Below, piece after piece: positions 16,626 through 25,743 of a DNA stretch of 64,000 nt (positions are counted from its first letter, which is position 1; every line of letters starts with the position of its first letter). Origin of the DNA: JAEUOS01 sp965279115 (lineage in GTDB: Bacteria > Pseudomonadota > Gammaproteobacteria > Burkholderiales > JAEUOS01); assembly GCA_965279115.1 (NCBI GenBank), contig OZ257137.1:1054001-1118000 (forward strand), given 5' to 3'. The notes beneath the pieces are model-generated. The model did no database searches, was not told where the DNA came from, and worked only from the letters and a program-made list of their open reading frames with translations. A program made the position numbers and the translations under genes.

Positions 16626-17593
16626 TCCGGCTTGATGCCGACCGTGGCGGCGAGTTGCTGCCATTTGGTGATTTCACCCGCGATGAAGCGGCCAAAGTCT
16701 TCCGGCGTACCGCCGCCGGGCGCGATGCTGCGGTCCTCAAACACCTTGCGGAAATCCGGCGCACCGAGCGCTGCGGCCGTGGCCGCATTGATGCGGTCGA
16801 CCACCGCACGCGGCGTCCTGGCCGGTGCCAGCAACCCGAACCAGGTGCCGCCGGTCATGCCGGGCAGCCCGGCTTCCGCCATGGTCGGTACCGCCGGCGC
16901 GCTGGGCAGACGCCGGTTGGTCGCCACCGCAATCGCCTTCAGCTTGCCGGCCTGCACCTGCGCCAGCACGGCCGCCGGCGCGTCAAAGGTGTACTGGATC
17001 TGCCCGCCCATCACGTCGATGATCGACGGCCCGCTACCCTTGTACGGCACATGCGTGGTCTTGATGCCGGCGGTCACCTTAAACAACTCCCCCGCCAGAT
17101 GGCTGGAGGTGTTGTTGCCGAAGGACGAGTAATTCACCTTGTCCGGATTTGCCTTGGCATAGGCAACCAACTCCCCCACCGTGTTGGGCGGAAATGCCGG
17201 AGACGCCACCAGCAGAAACGGCACCTGCCCCACCAGTGCGATGGGCTGCAGGTCTTTCTGCGGGTCGTACTGCATGACCTTCACCGTGACCGGCGCGATC
17301 GACACCTCCGGCGACGCCGCCAAGAGCAGCGTGTAGCCATCCGGATCGGCACGCACCACCGATTGCGCCCCGATCATGCCGCCGGCACCGGCGCGGTTCT
17401 CGACCACCACCTGCTGGCCGAGATTGGTCGAAAGGCGTTCGGCCAGCAGGCGGCCGGCAATGTCGGTGGTGCCGCTGGGCGGGTAGGCGACGATCAGCTT
17501 GATGGGTTTGGTGGGCCAGGTTTGGGCGTTCAAGAAGCCCGATGCCATGAGGGACAACACAAGACCTGCAAGCAGCCTATGACGAAAACGCAT
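16622..17593 (-). CDS. Bug/TctC-family periplasmic solute receptor (4 of 4)
   Basis: A 323-residue secreted receptor with a signal peptide (HRLLAGLVLSLMASGFLNAQ) and the blocks WPTKPIKLIVAYPPSGTTDIAG, VVENRAGAGG, DGYTLLLA and HVPYKGSGPSIIDVMGGQ. The ATG has AGGTG upstream; the long open frame before it has no leader. It is the first gene of the (-) run 17593-8352 and is translationally coupled to the amidohydrolase gene by an ATGA overlap, so it probably supplies that enzyme's substrate or a precursor. Confidence 0.9.
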   Translation of the reverse strand: MRFRHRLLAGLVLSLMASGFLNAQTWPTKPIKLIVAYPPSGTTDIAGRLLAERLSTNLGQQVVVENRAGAGGMIGAQSVVRADPDGYTLLLAASPEVSIAPVTVKVMQYDPQKDLQPIALVGQVPFLLVASPAFPPNTVGELVAYAKANPDKVNYSSFGNNTSSHLAGELFKVTAGIKTTHVPYKGSGPSIIDVMGGQIQYTFDAPAAVLAQVQAGKLKAIAVATNRRLPSAPAVPTMAEAGLPGMTGGTWFGLLAPARTPRAVVDRINAATAAALGAPDFRKVFEDRSIAPGGGTPEDFGRFIAGEITKWQQLAATVGIKPE

Positions 17594-17882
17594 GAACACC
17601 TCGCATTGCGCGCCGAAAAACCAGGGAAAGTCCGATTTCTTCAGTCTACAAGCAAGATTACCCCTTCTCCAGAGAGGTGACATCGCTATGCAAAGTTCGC
17701 ATTCCTGCGCGCCAGACGAAACAAGGTTTCCGGCTGCCGGCATGCGCAACGGCATGCCTCAAGAAGTCGGGGCAATGCGTACCTGGTCCGTACAACCAAA
17801 CGTCTTGAGGGACAATGCGAACTCGGCGCCAAAATGAAGCGTTCGCCGTTCCCCGCCCGATTCTCGCTACCCATACCGATTG

Positions 17883-18800
17883 ATGACCCCGCCCGCCTGG
17901 ACCTGGATTCTGCTCGTCGTGATTGCCGCTGCCGCGCAAACCCTACGCAACGCAGCGCAAAAGAAAGTGTCGGGCACGCAGGGCCCGCTGCCGGCCACGC
18001 TGGTGCGCTTCGTATACGGACTGCCATTCGCCTGCCTGTGGCTGGCGGCAGTGATCAACTACGTCGGCGTATCGCCCACATTCACGTGGCAGTTCTTCGG
18101 CTGGACGGTGCTGGGGGCGATGGGCCAGTTGTTCGCCACGGCCTTCCTGCTGATGGCGATGAGCCAGCGCAACTTCGTGGTCAGCGTGGTGTACGCCAAG
18201 ACGGAGATCGTGCAACTGGTGGTGCTGGCCTGGGTGATTCTGGGTGACGCGGTGCCTTCGGCATCGGTACTCGCCGTGATCATTGCGACGATCGGCGTGA
18301 TCATTCTTTCCACCAATGTGGAAAGCCTCAAGCGGCTGGAGTTCGCGCGCTCGATGTTTACGCCGGCGGCGGGATATGCGTTTGCTTCCGGCACCGCGTT
18401 TGCGTTTTCGCTGCTGGGTTATCGCGGCGCGGGGTTGTCGGTGCCGGAATCGCCGGCGTTCGTGACCGGCGCTTTCGGCCTGGTATGTGCGCAGACCATG
18501 CAGACCGTATTGCTGGGCACCTGGCTGTACATCCGCCAGCCGGGCGCACTGCGGGCCCTGGCGGGCGAATGGCGCATGTCGCTCTCGGCGGGCGTGCTGG
18601 GCACGATCGCCTCGGTGGGCTGGCTTACCTCAGTGGCGCTGCACAACGCGGCCGAGGTGCGGGCGCTGGGCCTGATCGAGGTGTTTTTCAGTTACGCGGT
18701 GTCGCGCAAGCTGCTCGATGAGAAGGTATCCGGCACCGAGATCGCCGGGGGGGCTCTCATCATGGTGGGGGTGGTGCTGATTTGCTTGCGGGTCATGTAA
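17883..18800 (+). CDS. EamA/DMT-family transporter
   Basis: A 305-residue polytopic membrane protein with about ten hydrophobic segments arranged as two EamA-like halves, for example FFGWTVLGAMGQLFATAFLLMAM and IIATIGVIILS in the first half and EIAGGALIMVGVVLICL at the end. Drug/metabolite transporters export or import amino acids, nucleosides or small metabolites; the substrate is unknown. The ATG is preceded directly by a TTG codon. The gene is divergent from the Bug-amidohydrolase run and converges with the P450 gene, only four bases apart. Confidence 0.85.
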   Translation: MTPPAWTWILLVVIAAAAQTLRNAAQKKVSGTQGPLPATLVRFVYGLPFACLWLAAVINYVGVSPTFTWQFFGWTVLGAMGQLFATAFLLMAMSQRNFVVSVVYAKTEIVQLVVLAWVILGDAVPSASVLAVIIATIGVIILSTNVESLKRLEFARSMFTPAAGYAFASGTAFAFSLLGYRGAGLSVPESPAFVTGAFGLVCAQTMQTVLLGTWLYIRQPGALRALAGEWRMSLSAGVLGTIASVGWLTSVALHNAAEVRALGLIEVFFSYAVSRKLLDEKVSGTEIAGGALIMVGVVLICLRVM

Positions 18801-18804
18801 TGGC

Positions 18805-20235
18805 CTAGCGCGAATGCAGCCGCGCCCGGAACCCTTCCGGCAGCATCGACAAGGCATTGCGCTCACGCACCGGCTCGCTGCCGACGCGCTCGATATGGAA
18901 GTTCTTCATCAGCATGGCCGTGACCATGCTGATCTCCAGCATCGCCAGGTAGCGTCCGGGGCAGAAGCGCGGGCCGCCGCCGAAGGGCATGAGGACGCGT
19001 TTGGCGGCGCCGGCCCGCTCCGCATTGCCTTCTTCACCCAGCCAGCGCTCGGGGCGAAAGGCGAGCGGTTGCGGAAACAGGTCAGGGTTGAGGCTCGCCG
19101 GACGCATCAGCGTGGCAATGGGCGTGCGGGCGCGCAGTTCGACGCCGCAAACCGAGACCGGCTCGTTGGATTCGTGCGACAGCAGCGGCGCCACGGGCTT
19201 CAGGCGCATGGCTTCGCGGGTGGCGGCCTCGATGTACTGGAGTTCGTCGATGCGGCTGAAATCCTCCAGCACGTGGGCTTTGCCGAGCACGGCGTCTGCT
19301 TCACGTTGGGCGGCAGCCTGAGCTTCTTTCTCGTCCGAGAGAAAGCAAGCCAGCCAGGCGAGCGTGTTGGCGGTGGTGTCCTCCCCCGCCAGCAGGGCGG
19401 TGAACACGTTGCCGCTGACATCAGCATCCGAAAACCCGGAGTCGGGCGTGTCGCGTGCAGCGAGCAAAGCCTCGATCAGGTTGCCCGGATGCTCACTCAA
19501 CGCGGGGTCGGCGGACATGCGCTTGCGCGCCTCGGCGATGTAGCCGTCAATCGCCTGCCTGACTTGGGTCAGGTCCTTCTCTAGTGCGATGTCGGCCGGC
19601 AGCCTGATGTAGCGCCACCAGGGAAAAATCGCGGTCATGCGCCGGTTGATCATGGGGAACACCTGATCCAGGTGCCGCTGGATGGCGTTGTCGCCCTGCT
19701 CTATGGTGTTGATGTCCAGGCCGAAGGCGAGGCCGGCGGTCACGTCCACCGTGTAGCGCATGAACTCCAGTTGCAGGTCCAGCACTTCAGCGGCGCGCGC
19801 GGCACGTTCGAAGCGTGCCAAGAGCCGTGTGGTGACCGTCACCAGGTTGGGGAAGTAGCTCCTCAGGTGCGCCGGGTCGAAGGCTTTCATCACCATGCGG
19901 CGCTGGCGTTCCCAGTCCGCGCCTTCGGAGGAAAAAAGCCCGGCGATACCCAGTTCACGGAAGATCGATTCCACCGGCCGTACCCGGCGGAAGGCGCCGG
20001 GACGGGATTTGAGGATGCGTGCGATCTCGGCCGGGTCGTCGATCACCAGCATCCAGCGCCTGGCGAGGTGTATGCGGAATGGTGTCCCGTAGCGCCGCGC
20101 CCATTCCTCCAGCACCAGATGCACGCGCGGCGGGTCGAAGTACGGCAGGCTGCCCACCAGCGGCCAGGCGGGCGGATGGGCGAGCGAGCTGAAGCGGCGC
20201 GGTGCCGTGCCCATGGCGGTGGCGGTGTCAGACAT
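18805..20235 (-). CDS. Cytochrome P450 monooxygenase
   Basis: A 476-residue P450 with the I-helix oxygen-activation motif AGEDTT, the K-helix ExxR in REAMRLKP, the FRPERW meander segment, and the heme-binding loop FGGGPRFCPG whose cysteine ligates the heme. There is no membrane anchor, so it is soluble. No ferredoxin or reductase gene is adjacent; the ferredoxin at 1.4 kb is of the YfhL type. The substrate is unknown, and the length and HPPAWPLVGSLPYFDP N-terminus resemble fatty-acid-metabolising bacterial P450s. It is a single-gene unit. Confidence 0.92.
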   Translation of the reverse strand: MSDTATAMGTAPRRFSSLAHPPAWPLVGSLPYFDPPRVHLVLEEWARRYGTPFRIHLARRWMLVIDDPAEIARILKSRPGAFRRVRPVESIFRELGIAGLFSSEGADWERQRRMVMKAFDPAHLRSYFPNLVTVTTRLLARFERAARAAEVLDLQLEFMRYTVDVTAGLAFGLDINTIEQGDNAIQRHLDQVFPMINRRMTAIFPWWRYIRLPADIALEKDLTQVRQAIDGYIAEARKRMSADPALSEHPGNLIEALLAARDTPDSGFSDADVSGNVFTALLAGEDTTANTLAWLACFLSDEKEAQAAAQREADAVLGKAHVLEDFSRIDELQYIEAATREAMRLKPVAPLLSHESNEPVSVCGVELRARTPIATLMRPASLNPDLFPQPLAFRPERWLGEEGNAERAGAAKRVLMPFGGGPRFCPGRYLAMLEISMVTAMLMKNFHIERVGSEPVRERNALSMLPEGFRARLHSR

Positions 20236-20300
20236 GGCGTTACGGTATCACGCCACCCGTCGCGAATTCACACGCCACGGACGCAGGAGCGATGCGCCGC

Positions 20301-21614
20301 CTAATCCGGCGCGCCGACCACCACGGTGGCAAACTGCGCCGGCTTTACATGACGTGCGAACGCGGCTTTCACGTCGGCCACCGTGACCCGTTCGACATTG
20401 GCCACCCATCTGTCGAGATAGTCCAGCGGCAGCTTGTAGAAGCCGATTACCGAGAGGTTGTCGAGGATCTTGCGGTTGTTGTCGATGCGCAATGCAAAGC
20501 CGCCGGCCAGATTGTCCTTGGCGGCCTTGAGTTCGGCCGCGGTGGGCCCTTTCTCGACATATTCAGCAACGACGCTGTTGACCAGCTTCAAAGCATCATT
20601 GGCCTGCTCCTTTTTGGTTTGCAGGCCCAGCTGGAACGGGCCCGGTTCGGACAGCGGCATGAAATAGCTGTACACGCTGTAGGCCAGGCCGCGCTTTTCG
20701 CGCACCTCGTTCATCAGGCGCGAGACAAAGCCGCCGCCACCCAGCACGTAGTTGCCGACGGTCAATGCGAAGAAATCCGGATCGCCCCGCGACAACGAGG
20801 GCATGCCCAAGAGGATGTGCGATTGCGATGCCGGATGCGCGATGTGCTTGGGCGACGAATCCGGCGTGCCGATGGGCGGCAACGCGGCGGGTGTCGTGCC
20901 CTGCGGCAGGTTGGCGGTGAGCTGCTCGGCAATCGCTTCGGCGTCGGCACGCGAGATGTCGCCGATCATGGAAACCACCGCGCGGGAAGCGGCGTAGTTG
21001 GCGCGATAAAAACCCTCGATATCCATGCGCGATATGCCGGTGACGCTTTCCACCGTGGCGTTCGCGCCGTAGGGGTGGCTGCCGTACATGGCCTGGAAGA
21101 ACGCCTTGTTGGCTATCGCCTCCGGCTTGGTTTCGGCTTCCTTCAGGCCGGCGATGGCGCGCGCCTTTTCACGGTTGAGCGCCTCTTCCGGAAAGGCCGG
21201 GGTTTGCACGATCGAAGCCAGGAGCGCGATGGCGGCATCACGCTCCGCCTTCGAGGACAAGGTGCGCAGGGTCACACCGGCACGGTCGAAGTCGGCACGG
21301 GCGCCACGCTGCGCGCCCACGTCGGCAAAGCGCTCGGAAATCTGGTTTTCGTTCAAACCGCCGCTGCCCAGCGCCAGCATGCCGTTGGTCATCCCCGCCA
21401 GCCCGGCCTTGCCCGCCGGCGCGCGCTTGCCGCCGGCGTCGAAATCGACCGCGATGTCAAGCATGGGAATGGAACGGCTTTCGACAAACATCACGCGGGC
21501 GCCAGTCTTGGCGGTCCAGGACTGGATAGGCAGGCCGGCCCAGGCGGGCAGGGTCAGCATCAGCACGGCACAGGCGGCCGCGCCACGGGCAACAGAGCGG
21601 ATCATCGGATTCAT
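20301..21614 (-). CDS. M16-family peptidase-like protein, probably inactive partner
   Basis: A 437-residue secreted M16 (pitrilysin) homologue with a signal peptide (AAACAVLMLTLPAWAG). The HxxEH zinc motif is missing: the aligned position reads GLAGMTNGML, so this subunit is probably non-catalytic, as in other M16B pairs where one member is active and the other shapes the chamber. The conserved LGGGGFVSRLMNEVREKRGLAYSVYS region of the C-terminal half is intact. A TTG 15 bases upstream overlaps the previous stop codon and could be the real start. It is transcribed with the active partner. Confidence 0.88.
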   Translation of the reverse strand: MNPMIRSVARGAAACAVLMLTLPAWAGLPIQSWTAKTGARVMFVESRSIPMLDIAVDFDAGGKRAPAGKAGLAGMTNGMLALGSGGLNENQISERFADVGAQRGARADFDRAGVTLRTLSSKAERDAAIALLASIVQTPAFPEEALNREKARAIAGLKEAETKPEAIANKAFFQAMYGSHPYGANATVESVTGISRMDIEGFYRANYAASRAVVSMIGDISRADAEAIAEQLTANLPQGTTPAALPPIGTPDSSPKHIAHPASQSHILLGMPSLSRGDPDFFALTVGNYVLGGGGFVSRLMNEVREKRGLAYSVYSYFMPLSEPGPFQLGLQTKKEQANDALKLVNSVVAEYVEKGPTAAELKAAKDNLAGGFALRIDNNRKILDNLSVIGFYKLPLDYLDRWVANVERVTVADVKAAFARHVKPAQFATVVVGAPD

Positions 21615-21625
21615 GGCGGTTCGAT

Positions 21626-22999
21626 TCAATGGCGCAGGCCAGCGGGTGCGGCCTTGGGTTTGGCGGACATCGGCAGTGGCGTCAGGGTGGCCACGGTGAG
21701 GGTGTCGTCGCCAAAGTAGCGGGCGGCCACCGACTTCACCTGCTCGGCGGTGACGGCGCGGATTTTTTCCAGCGCGCGGTCGATCTGCTTGTGCGACAGG
21801 CCGCTCATCTCGAACTGGGCGATCTCCATCGCCTGGCCGAAGATCGAGTCGCGCTTGTACACCTGCGCGGCCACCACCTGCGCCTTGACGCGCTTCAATT
21901 CCTCTTCGCTGATGCCTTCGGTGGCGATGCGGCGCACCTCGCCGCGCAGTGCTTCTTCCAGTTCGGCCACCGTCTTGCCGGCCGCAGGCGTGCCTTCGAG
22001 CATGAACAGCACCGGGCCGCGTGCGGTGTTGTCGTAACCTGCGCCCGCCTGGCTGGCAATACGCGATCCCCGCACCAGGTTGCGGGTCAGGCGTGCGCCT
22101 TCGTGGCCATCCAGCACGCCGCCCAGCACCTCAAGCGCATGGGCGTCGTCATCCTTTTCGATATCCACAATCCGCGGCGCTCGCCAGGCCAGGGCCACAT
22201 AGGGCAGTTCCGCCGGCGCCTTGACGTTGACGCGGCGGATGCCAGCCTGCTCAGGCTCATCCTGTGCCTTGCGCTCGGGCAGCACCTTGGGTTTGGCGCT
22301 TCCATAGTATTTCTTCGCAAGACGCACCACTTCTTCCGGGCTGGCATCGCCGGTGACGATGAGAACGGCGTTGTTGGGCGCGTACCAGGTCTTGTACCAG
22401 GCGCGCGCATCGGCGCCCTTCATGGTTTCGAGGTCGCGCATCCAGCCGATCACCGGCGTGCGGTAGGGGTTGGCCTTGTAGGCGGTGGCCATCAGAGTTT
22501 CGTGCACCAGCGAACGCGGCTGGTCGTCGGTGCGCAGGCGGCGCTCCTCCATGACCACCTTGATCTCCTTGGCGAACTCGGCGTCCGAAAGCTGCAGGTT
22601 GCTCATGCGGTCGGCCTCGAGCTTCATCACCAGCTCAAGCCTGGACTTGTGCACCTGCTGGAAGTAGGCGGTGTAGTCGCGGCTGGTGAAGGCGTTTTCG
22701 CGGCCGCCGGCGGCCGCCACGCGGCGTGAGAACTCGCCGGGCTTGAGCGTTTTGGTGCCCTTGAACATCATGTGCTCCAGCACATGGGCCACGCCGGTGA
22801 CGCCATTGACTTCGTCGATACTGCCGGCGCGATACCACACCATATGGGCCACGGTGGGCGCGCGGGTGTCCTGCTTGACGATGATTTTCAGGCCGTTGGG
22901 AAGGGTTGTTTCGAAGGCGTCGACCGCGATCGCCGGCGCGGCAAAAGCAGACAGGAAGGCGAACGCGGCTGCGCTCGCCCGGATGCGGGGGGTTTTCAT
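21626..22999 (-). CDS. M16-family zinc metallopeptidase, active subunit
   Basis: A 457-residue secreted peptidase with a signal peptide (SAAAFAFLSAFAAPAIA) and the inverted zinc motif HVLEH, with the downstream glutamate pair in VVMEERR and the RxxxY-type C-terminal region (VRGSRIASQAGAGY). It probably degrades peptides in the periplasm. The start is the ATG at the leader; the longer open frame lacks one. In many betaproteobacteria an M16 pair lies beside ftsY, as here. The gene is divergent from ftsY. Confidence 0.9.
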   Translation of the reverse strand: MKTPRIRASAAAFAFLSAFAAPAIAVDAFETTLPNGLKIIVKQDTRAPTVAHMVWYRAGSIDEVNGVTGVAHVLEHMMFKGTKTLKPGEFSRRVAAAGGRENAFTSRDYTAYFQQVHKSRLELVMKLEADRMSNLQLSDAEFAKEIKVVMEERRLRTDDQPRSLVHETLMATAYKANPYRTPVIGWMRDLETMKGADARAWYKTWYAPNNAVLIVTGDASPEEVVRLAKKYYGSAKPKVLPERKAQDEPEQAGIRRVNVKAPAELPYVALAWRAPRIVDIEKDDDAHALEVLGGVLDGHEGARLTRNLVRGSRIASQAGAGYDNTARGPVLFMLEGTPAAGKTVAELEEALRGEVRRIATEGISEEELKRVKAQVVAAQVYKRDSIFGQAMEIAQFEMSGLSHKQIDRALEKIRAVTAEQVKSVAARYFGDDTLTVATLTPLPMSAKPKAAPAGLRH

Positions 23000-23119
23000 C
23001 GGGTGGCTCTTGTTAGAATTGGTGTCGGTTGCATCGCCACCATGAAAATCAGGCAGGCGCGGAACCGACTCCTTGGATGGTACGCGTTGTTGGACGGGTG
23101 GAAGCCGCTTCAAGTTCCG

Positions 23120-24154
23120 ATGTTTTCCTTTTTCAAGCCAAAACCCGCGCCCGAACCGGTGCCACCGACCTCATCGGCCGCACCGGCCCCGCCGACGCCG
23201 GGCCTCGCCCCTGCAGCCGCGCCACCTGCCGCGCCTGAACCAGCACCGGCCAAGGCCTCCTGGACCGAGCGCCTCAAATCGGGGCTTTCCAAGACCCGCG
23301 CGCAGCTCACCTCGCTTTTCACCGGCATCAAGGTCGACGAGGCGCTGTTCGAGGAACTCGAATTCGCGCTGATTTCGGCCGACTGCGGCGTGGATGCGTC
23401 CCAGCACCTGATCAGGCAATTGCGCGAGCGCGCCAAGCGCGACGCCATCGAGGACGGCGAGACCTTGAAGCGCGCCCTGGCCGACCTGATCGCCGATCTG
23501 CTCAAGCCACTGGAAAAACCGCTCGACCTCAACCAGGCCAAGCCGCTGGTGATGATGATCGCCGGGGTCAACGGGGTGGGGAAGACCACCTCGATCGGCA
23601 AGCTGGCCAAGTATTTCCAGTCCGAGGGCAAGAGCATCCTGCTGGCGGCCGGCGACACCTTCCGCGCCGCCGCGCGCGAGCAGTTGATGACCTGGGGCGC
23701 GCGCAACAACGTGGTGGTGATCTCCCAGGAAAGCGGCGATGCCGCCGCGGTGATCTTCGATTCCGTGCATGCCGCGCGGGCGCGCGGCATCGACATCCTG
23801 ATGGCGGACACGGCCGGGCGCCTGCCGACGCAGAACAATCTGATGGACGAGATCCGCAAGGTCAAGCGGGTGATCGCCAAGGCCGAAGCGTCCGCCCCGC
23901 ACGAAGTAATGCTGGTGATCGACGCCAATACCGGCCAGAACGCGGTGGCCCAGGTCAAGGCCTTCGACGACGCCCTTGGCCTCACCGGGCTGGTGGTGAC
24001 CAAGCTCGACGGCACGGCCAAGGGCGGCGTGCTGGCAGCAATCGCGCGGGCGCGGCCGGTGCCGGTGCGCTTCATCGGCGTGGGCGAAGGCATAGACGAC
24101 CTGCGGCCGTTCTCGGCACGCGAGTTCGCCAACGCCATGCTCGGGCTTGACTGA
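23120..24154 (+). CDS. ftsY: Signal recognition particle receptor FtsY
   Basis: A 344-residue SRP-GTPase that docks ribosome-nascent chain complexes at the inner membrane. An N-terminal amphipathic/proline-alanine-rich A domain (MFSFFKPKPAPEP...) precedes the NG domain, whose G1 motif is GVNGVGKTTSIGKL, G3 is DTAGR and G4 is TKLDGTAKGG. I place the start at the MFSFFKPK methionine, the usual FtsY N-terminus; the frame is open upstream through sequence unrelated to the family. It leads the ftsY-ftsE-ftsX group. Confidence 0.95.
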   Translation: MFSFFKPKPAPEPVPPTSSAAPAPPTPGLAPAAAPPAAPEPAPAKASWTERLKSGLSKTRAQLTSLFTGIKVDEALFEELEFALISADCGVDASQHLIRQLRERAKRDAIEDGETLKRALADLIADLLKPLEKPLDLNQAKPLVMMIAGVNGVGKTTSIGKLAKYFQSEGKSILLAAGDTFRAAAREQLMTWGARNNVVVISQESGDAAAVIFDSVHAARARGIDILMADTAGRLPTQNNLMDEIRKVKRVIAKAEASAPHEVMLVIDANTGQNAVAQVKAFDDALGLTGLVVTKLDGTAKGGVLAAIARARPVPVRFIGVGEGIDDLRPFSAREFANAMLGLD

Positions 24155-24172
24155 GAGCGGATCCGCCGCGTC

Positions 24173-24838
24173 ATGATCGAGTTTTCCGCCGTCACCAAGC
24201 GCTACCCCGGCGGGCACGAGGCGCTCAAGTCGGTAAACCTGACGGTTGCCGACGGCGAGCTGCTGTTCATCACCGGGCATTCGGGGGCGGGCAAGAGCAC
24301 GCTCCTCAAGCTGCTGCCGGTGATCGAACGGGCCACCAGCGGCAGCGTGATCGTCAACGGCCAGAACGTTTCGTCGATGCGCCCGGCGGCAATCCCTTAC
24401 CTGCGGCGCAATATCGGCCAGATCTTCCAGGACCAGAAGCTCCTGTACGACCGCAGCGTGTTCGACAACGTGATGCTGCCGCTCCTGGTCACCGGTGTGC
24501 CCTTCAAGGACGGTGCAAAACGTGCCCGCGCGGCGCTCGACAAGGTGGGCCTCCTGGCGCGCGAGAAGGCCAATCCGATCGCGCTGTCGGGCGGCGAGCA
24601 GCAGCGCCTGGCAATCGCGCGGGCAATCGTGAACCGGCCCGCGATCATCATCGCCGACGAACCCACCTCCAACCTCGACGCCGACTACGCCGCCGAGATC
24701 ATCGACCTGTTCGTGGCCTTCCACCAGGTGGGCGTCACGCTCATCATCGCCACCCACGACGAGTCCGCAGTCACGCGCGCAGCGGCGCGCGCCACCGTGC
24801 GCAGCGTGCAGCTCAAGGGCGGCGAGGTGGTGGAATGA
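24173..24838 (+). CDS. ftsE: Cell-division ABC ATPase FtsE
   Basis: A 221-residue ABC ATPase with Walker A GHSGAGKST, signature LSGGEQQRL and Walker B IIIADEPTSNLD. With FtsX it forms the membrane complex that activates septal murein hydrolases via EnvC. It overlaps the ftsX start by four bases. The EnvC-like protein encoded at 44.4 kb is its likely downstream partner. Confidence 0.96.
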   Translation: MIEFSAVTKRYPGGHEALKSVNLTVADGELLFITGHSGAGKSTLLKLLPVIERATSGSVIVNGQNVSSMRPAAIPYLRRNIGQIFQDQKLLYDRSVFDNVMLPLLVTGVPFKDGAKRARAALDKVGLLAREKANPIALSGGEQQRLAIARAIVNRPAIIIADEPTSNLDADYAAEIIDLFVAFHQVGVTLIIATHDESAVTRAAARATVRSVQLKGGEVVE

Positions 24839-25743
24839 AGGCCTGGCTGACGCTCCACTGGATGGCGTTTGCCGGTACGCTGGCCAAGCTGGGCGCGACG
24901 CCCTTCGCCACGCTGCTCAATGTGCTGGTGATTGGCGTAGCGCTGGCCTTGCCGGCCGGCGCCTACACGCTGCTTGTCAACCTGCAGCAGGCCGCGCGCA
25001 ACGTTTCCAGCGACCCGGAGTTCTCGGCATTCCTGTCGCTGGATGTGAAGAAGGATGACATCGCCGACCTCGACCGACGCCTGCGCGCGCTACCCGGTAT
25101 CGCGCGCGTCGAGTTCCGCTCGCGCGAGGCGGCGCTGGCGGAGTTTCGCAAGCATCCTTCGATGGGCGACGTGATCGCCGCGCTGGACAAGAACCCGCTG
25201 CCAGACGCCTTCATCGTGCGATTGGCCGACACCAACGCCGAAGAACTCGACCGCCTGGCCGAAAAGGTGCGCGGCTGGGCCAATGTGGAACATGTGCAGG
25301 TGGATTCGGCCTGGGTGCGCCGTGTCGCCGCGGCTGTGGGACTGGGACGGGTGGCCGTCCTGATCCTGGCCGGCCTGCTCTCGTTCGCACTGCTTGCCGT
25401 TACCTTCAACACCATCCGCCTGCAGATTCTTACCCAGCGGGAAGAGATCGCGGTGTCCAAGCTGCTGGGAGCGACCAACGGCACCATCCGCCGTCCGTTC
25501 TACTACTATGGCGCCTTGCTGGGCCTGCTCGGTGGCGGCGCCGCTCTGGGCATCGTGTACGGCGCGTTTTACCTCCTCAACAATAGCGTAGCGGAGTTCG
25601 CGGCCCTGTATGCCTCGGATTTCCGGCTGGGCGCGCTGCCGCCGGAGGACATGGCGTCCATCCTGGGCTTTGCCGCGGCGCTGGGCCTGGCGGGCGCCTG
25701 GCTTTCGGTCTCGCAGCACCTGCGGGAGTTTGAACCCCGCTAA
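24835..25743 (+). CDS. ftsX: Cell-division permease FtsX
   Basis: A 302-residue membrane protein with four hydrophobic segments (around residues 22-45, 170-193, 222-250 and 275-292) and the large periplasmic loop between the first two, matching FtsX. Key segments are FSAFLSLD...EFRSREAALAEF and the cytoplasmic-facing RLQILTQREEIAVSKLLGAT region. It overlaps ftsE by ATGA. The gene ends 22 bases before the convergent sco stop codon, with no rpoH between. Confidence 0.95.
   Translation: MKAWLTLHWMAFAGTLAKLGATPFATLLNVLVIGVALALPAGAYTLLVNLQQAARNVSSDPEFSAFLSLDVKKDDIADLDRRLRALPGIARVEFRSREAALAEFRKHPSMGDVIAALDKNPLPDAFIVRLADTNAEELDRLAEKVRGWANVEHVQVDSAWVRRVAAAVGLGRVAVLILAGLLSFALLAVTFNTIRLQILTQREEIAVSKLLGATNGTIRRPFYYYGALLGLLGGGAALGIVYGAFYLLNNSVAEFAALYASDFRLGALPPEDMASILGFAAALGLAGAWLSVSQHLREFEPR

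Noticed and set aside
20202..22729. Long (+) frames opposite the M16 pair
   Set aside because: They are antisense to genes with clear signatures and show low-complexity sequence.
23171..24757. 528-residue (-) frame opposite ftsY/ftsE
   Set aside because: It covers two confirmed genes on the other strand and has no domain pattern.
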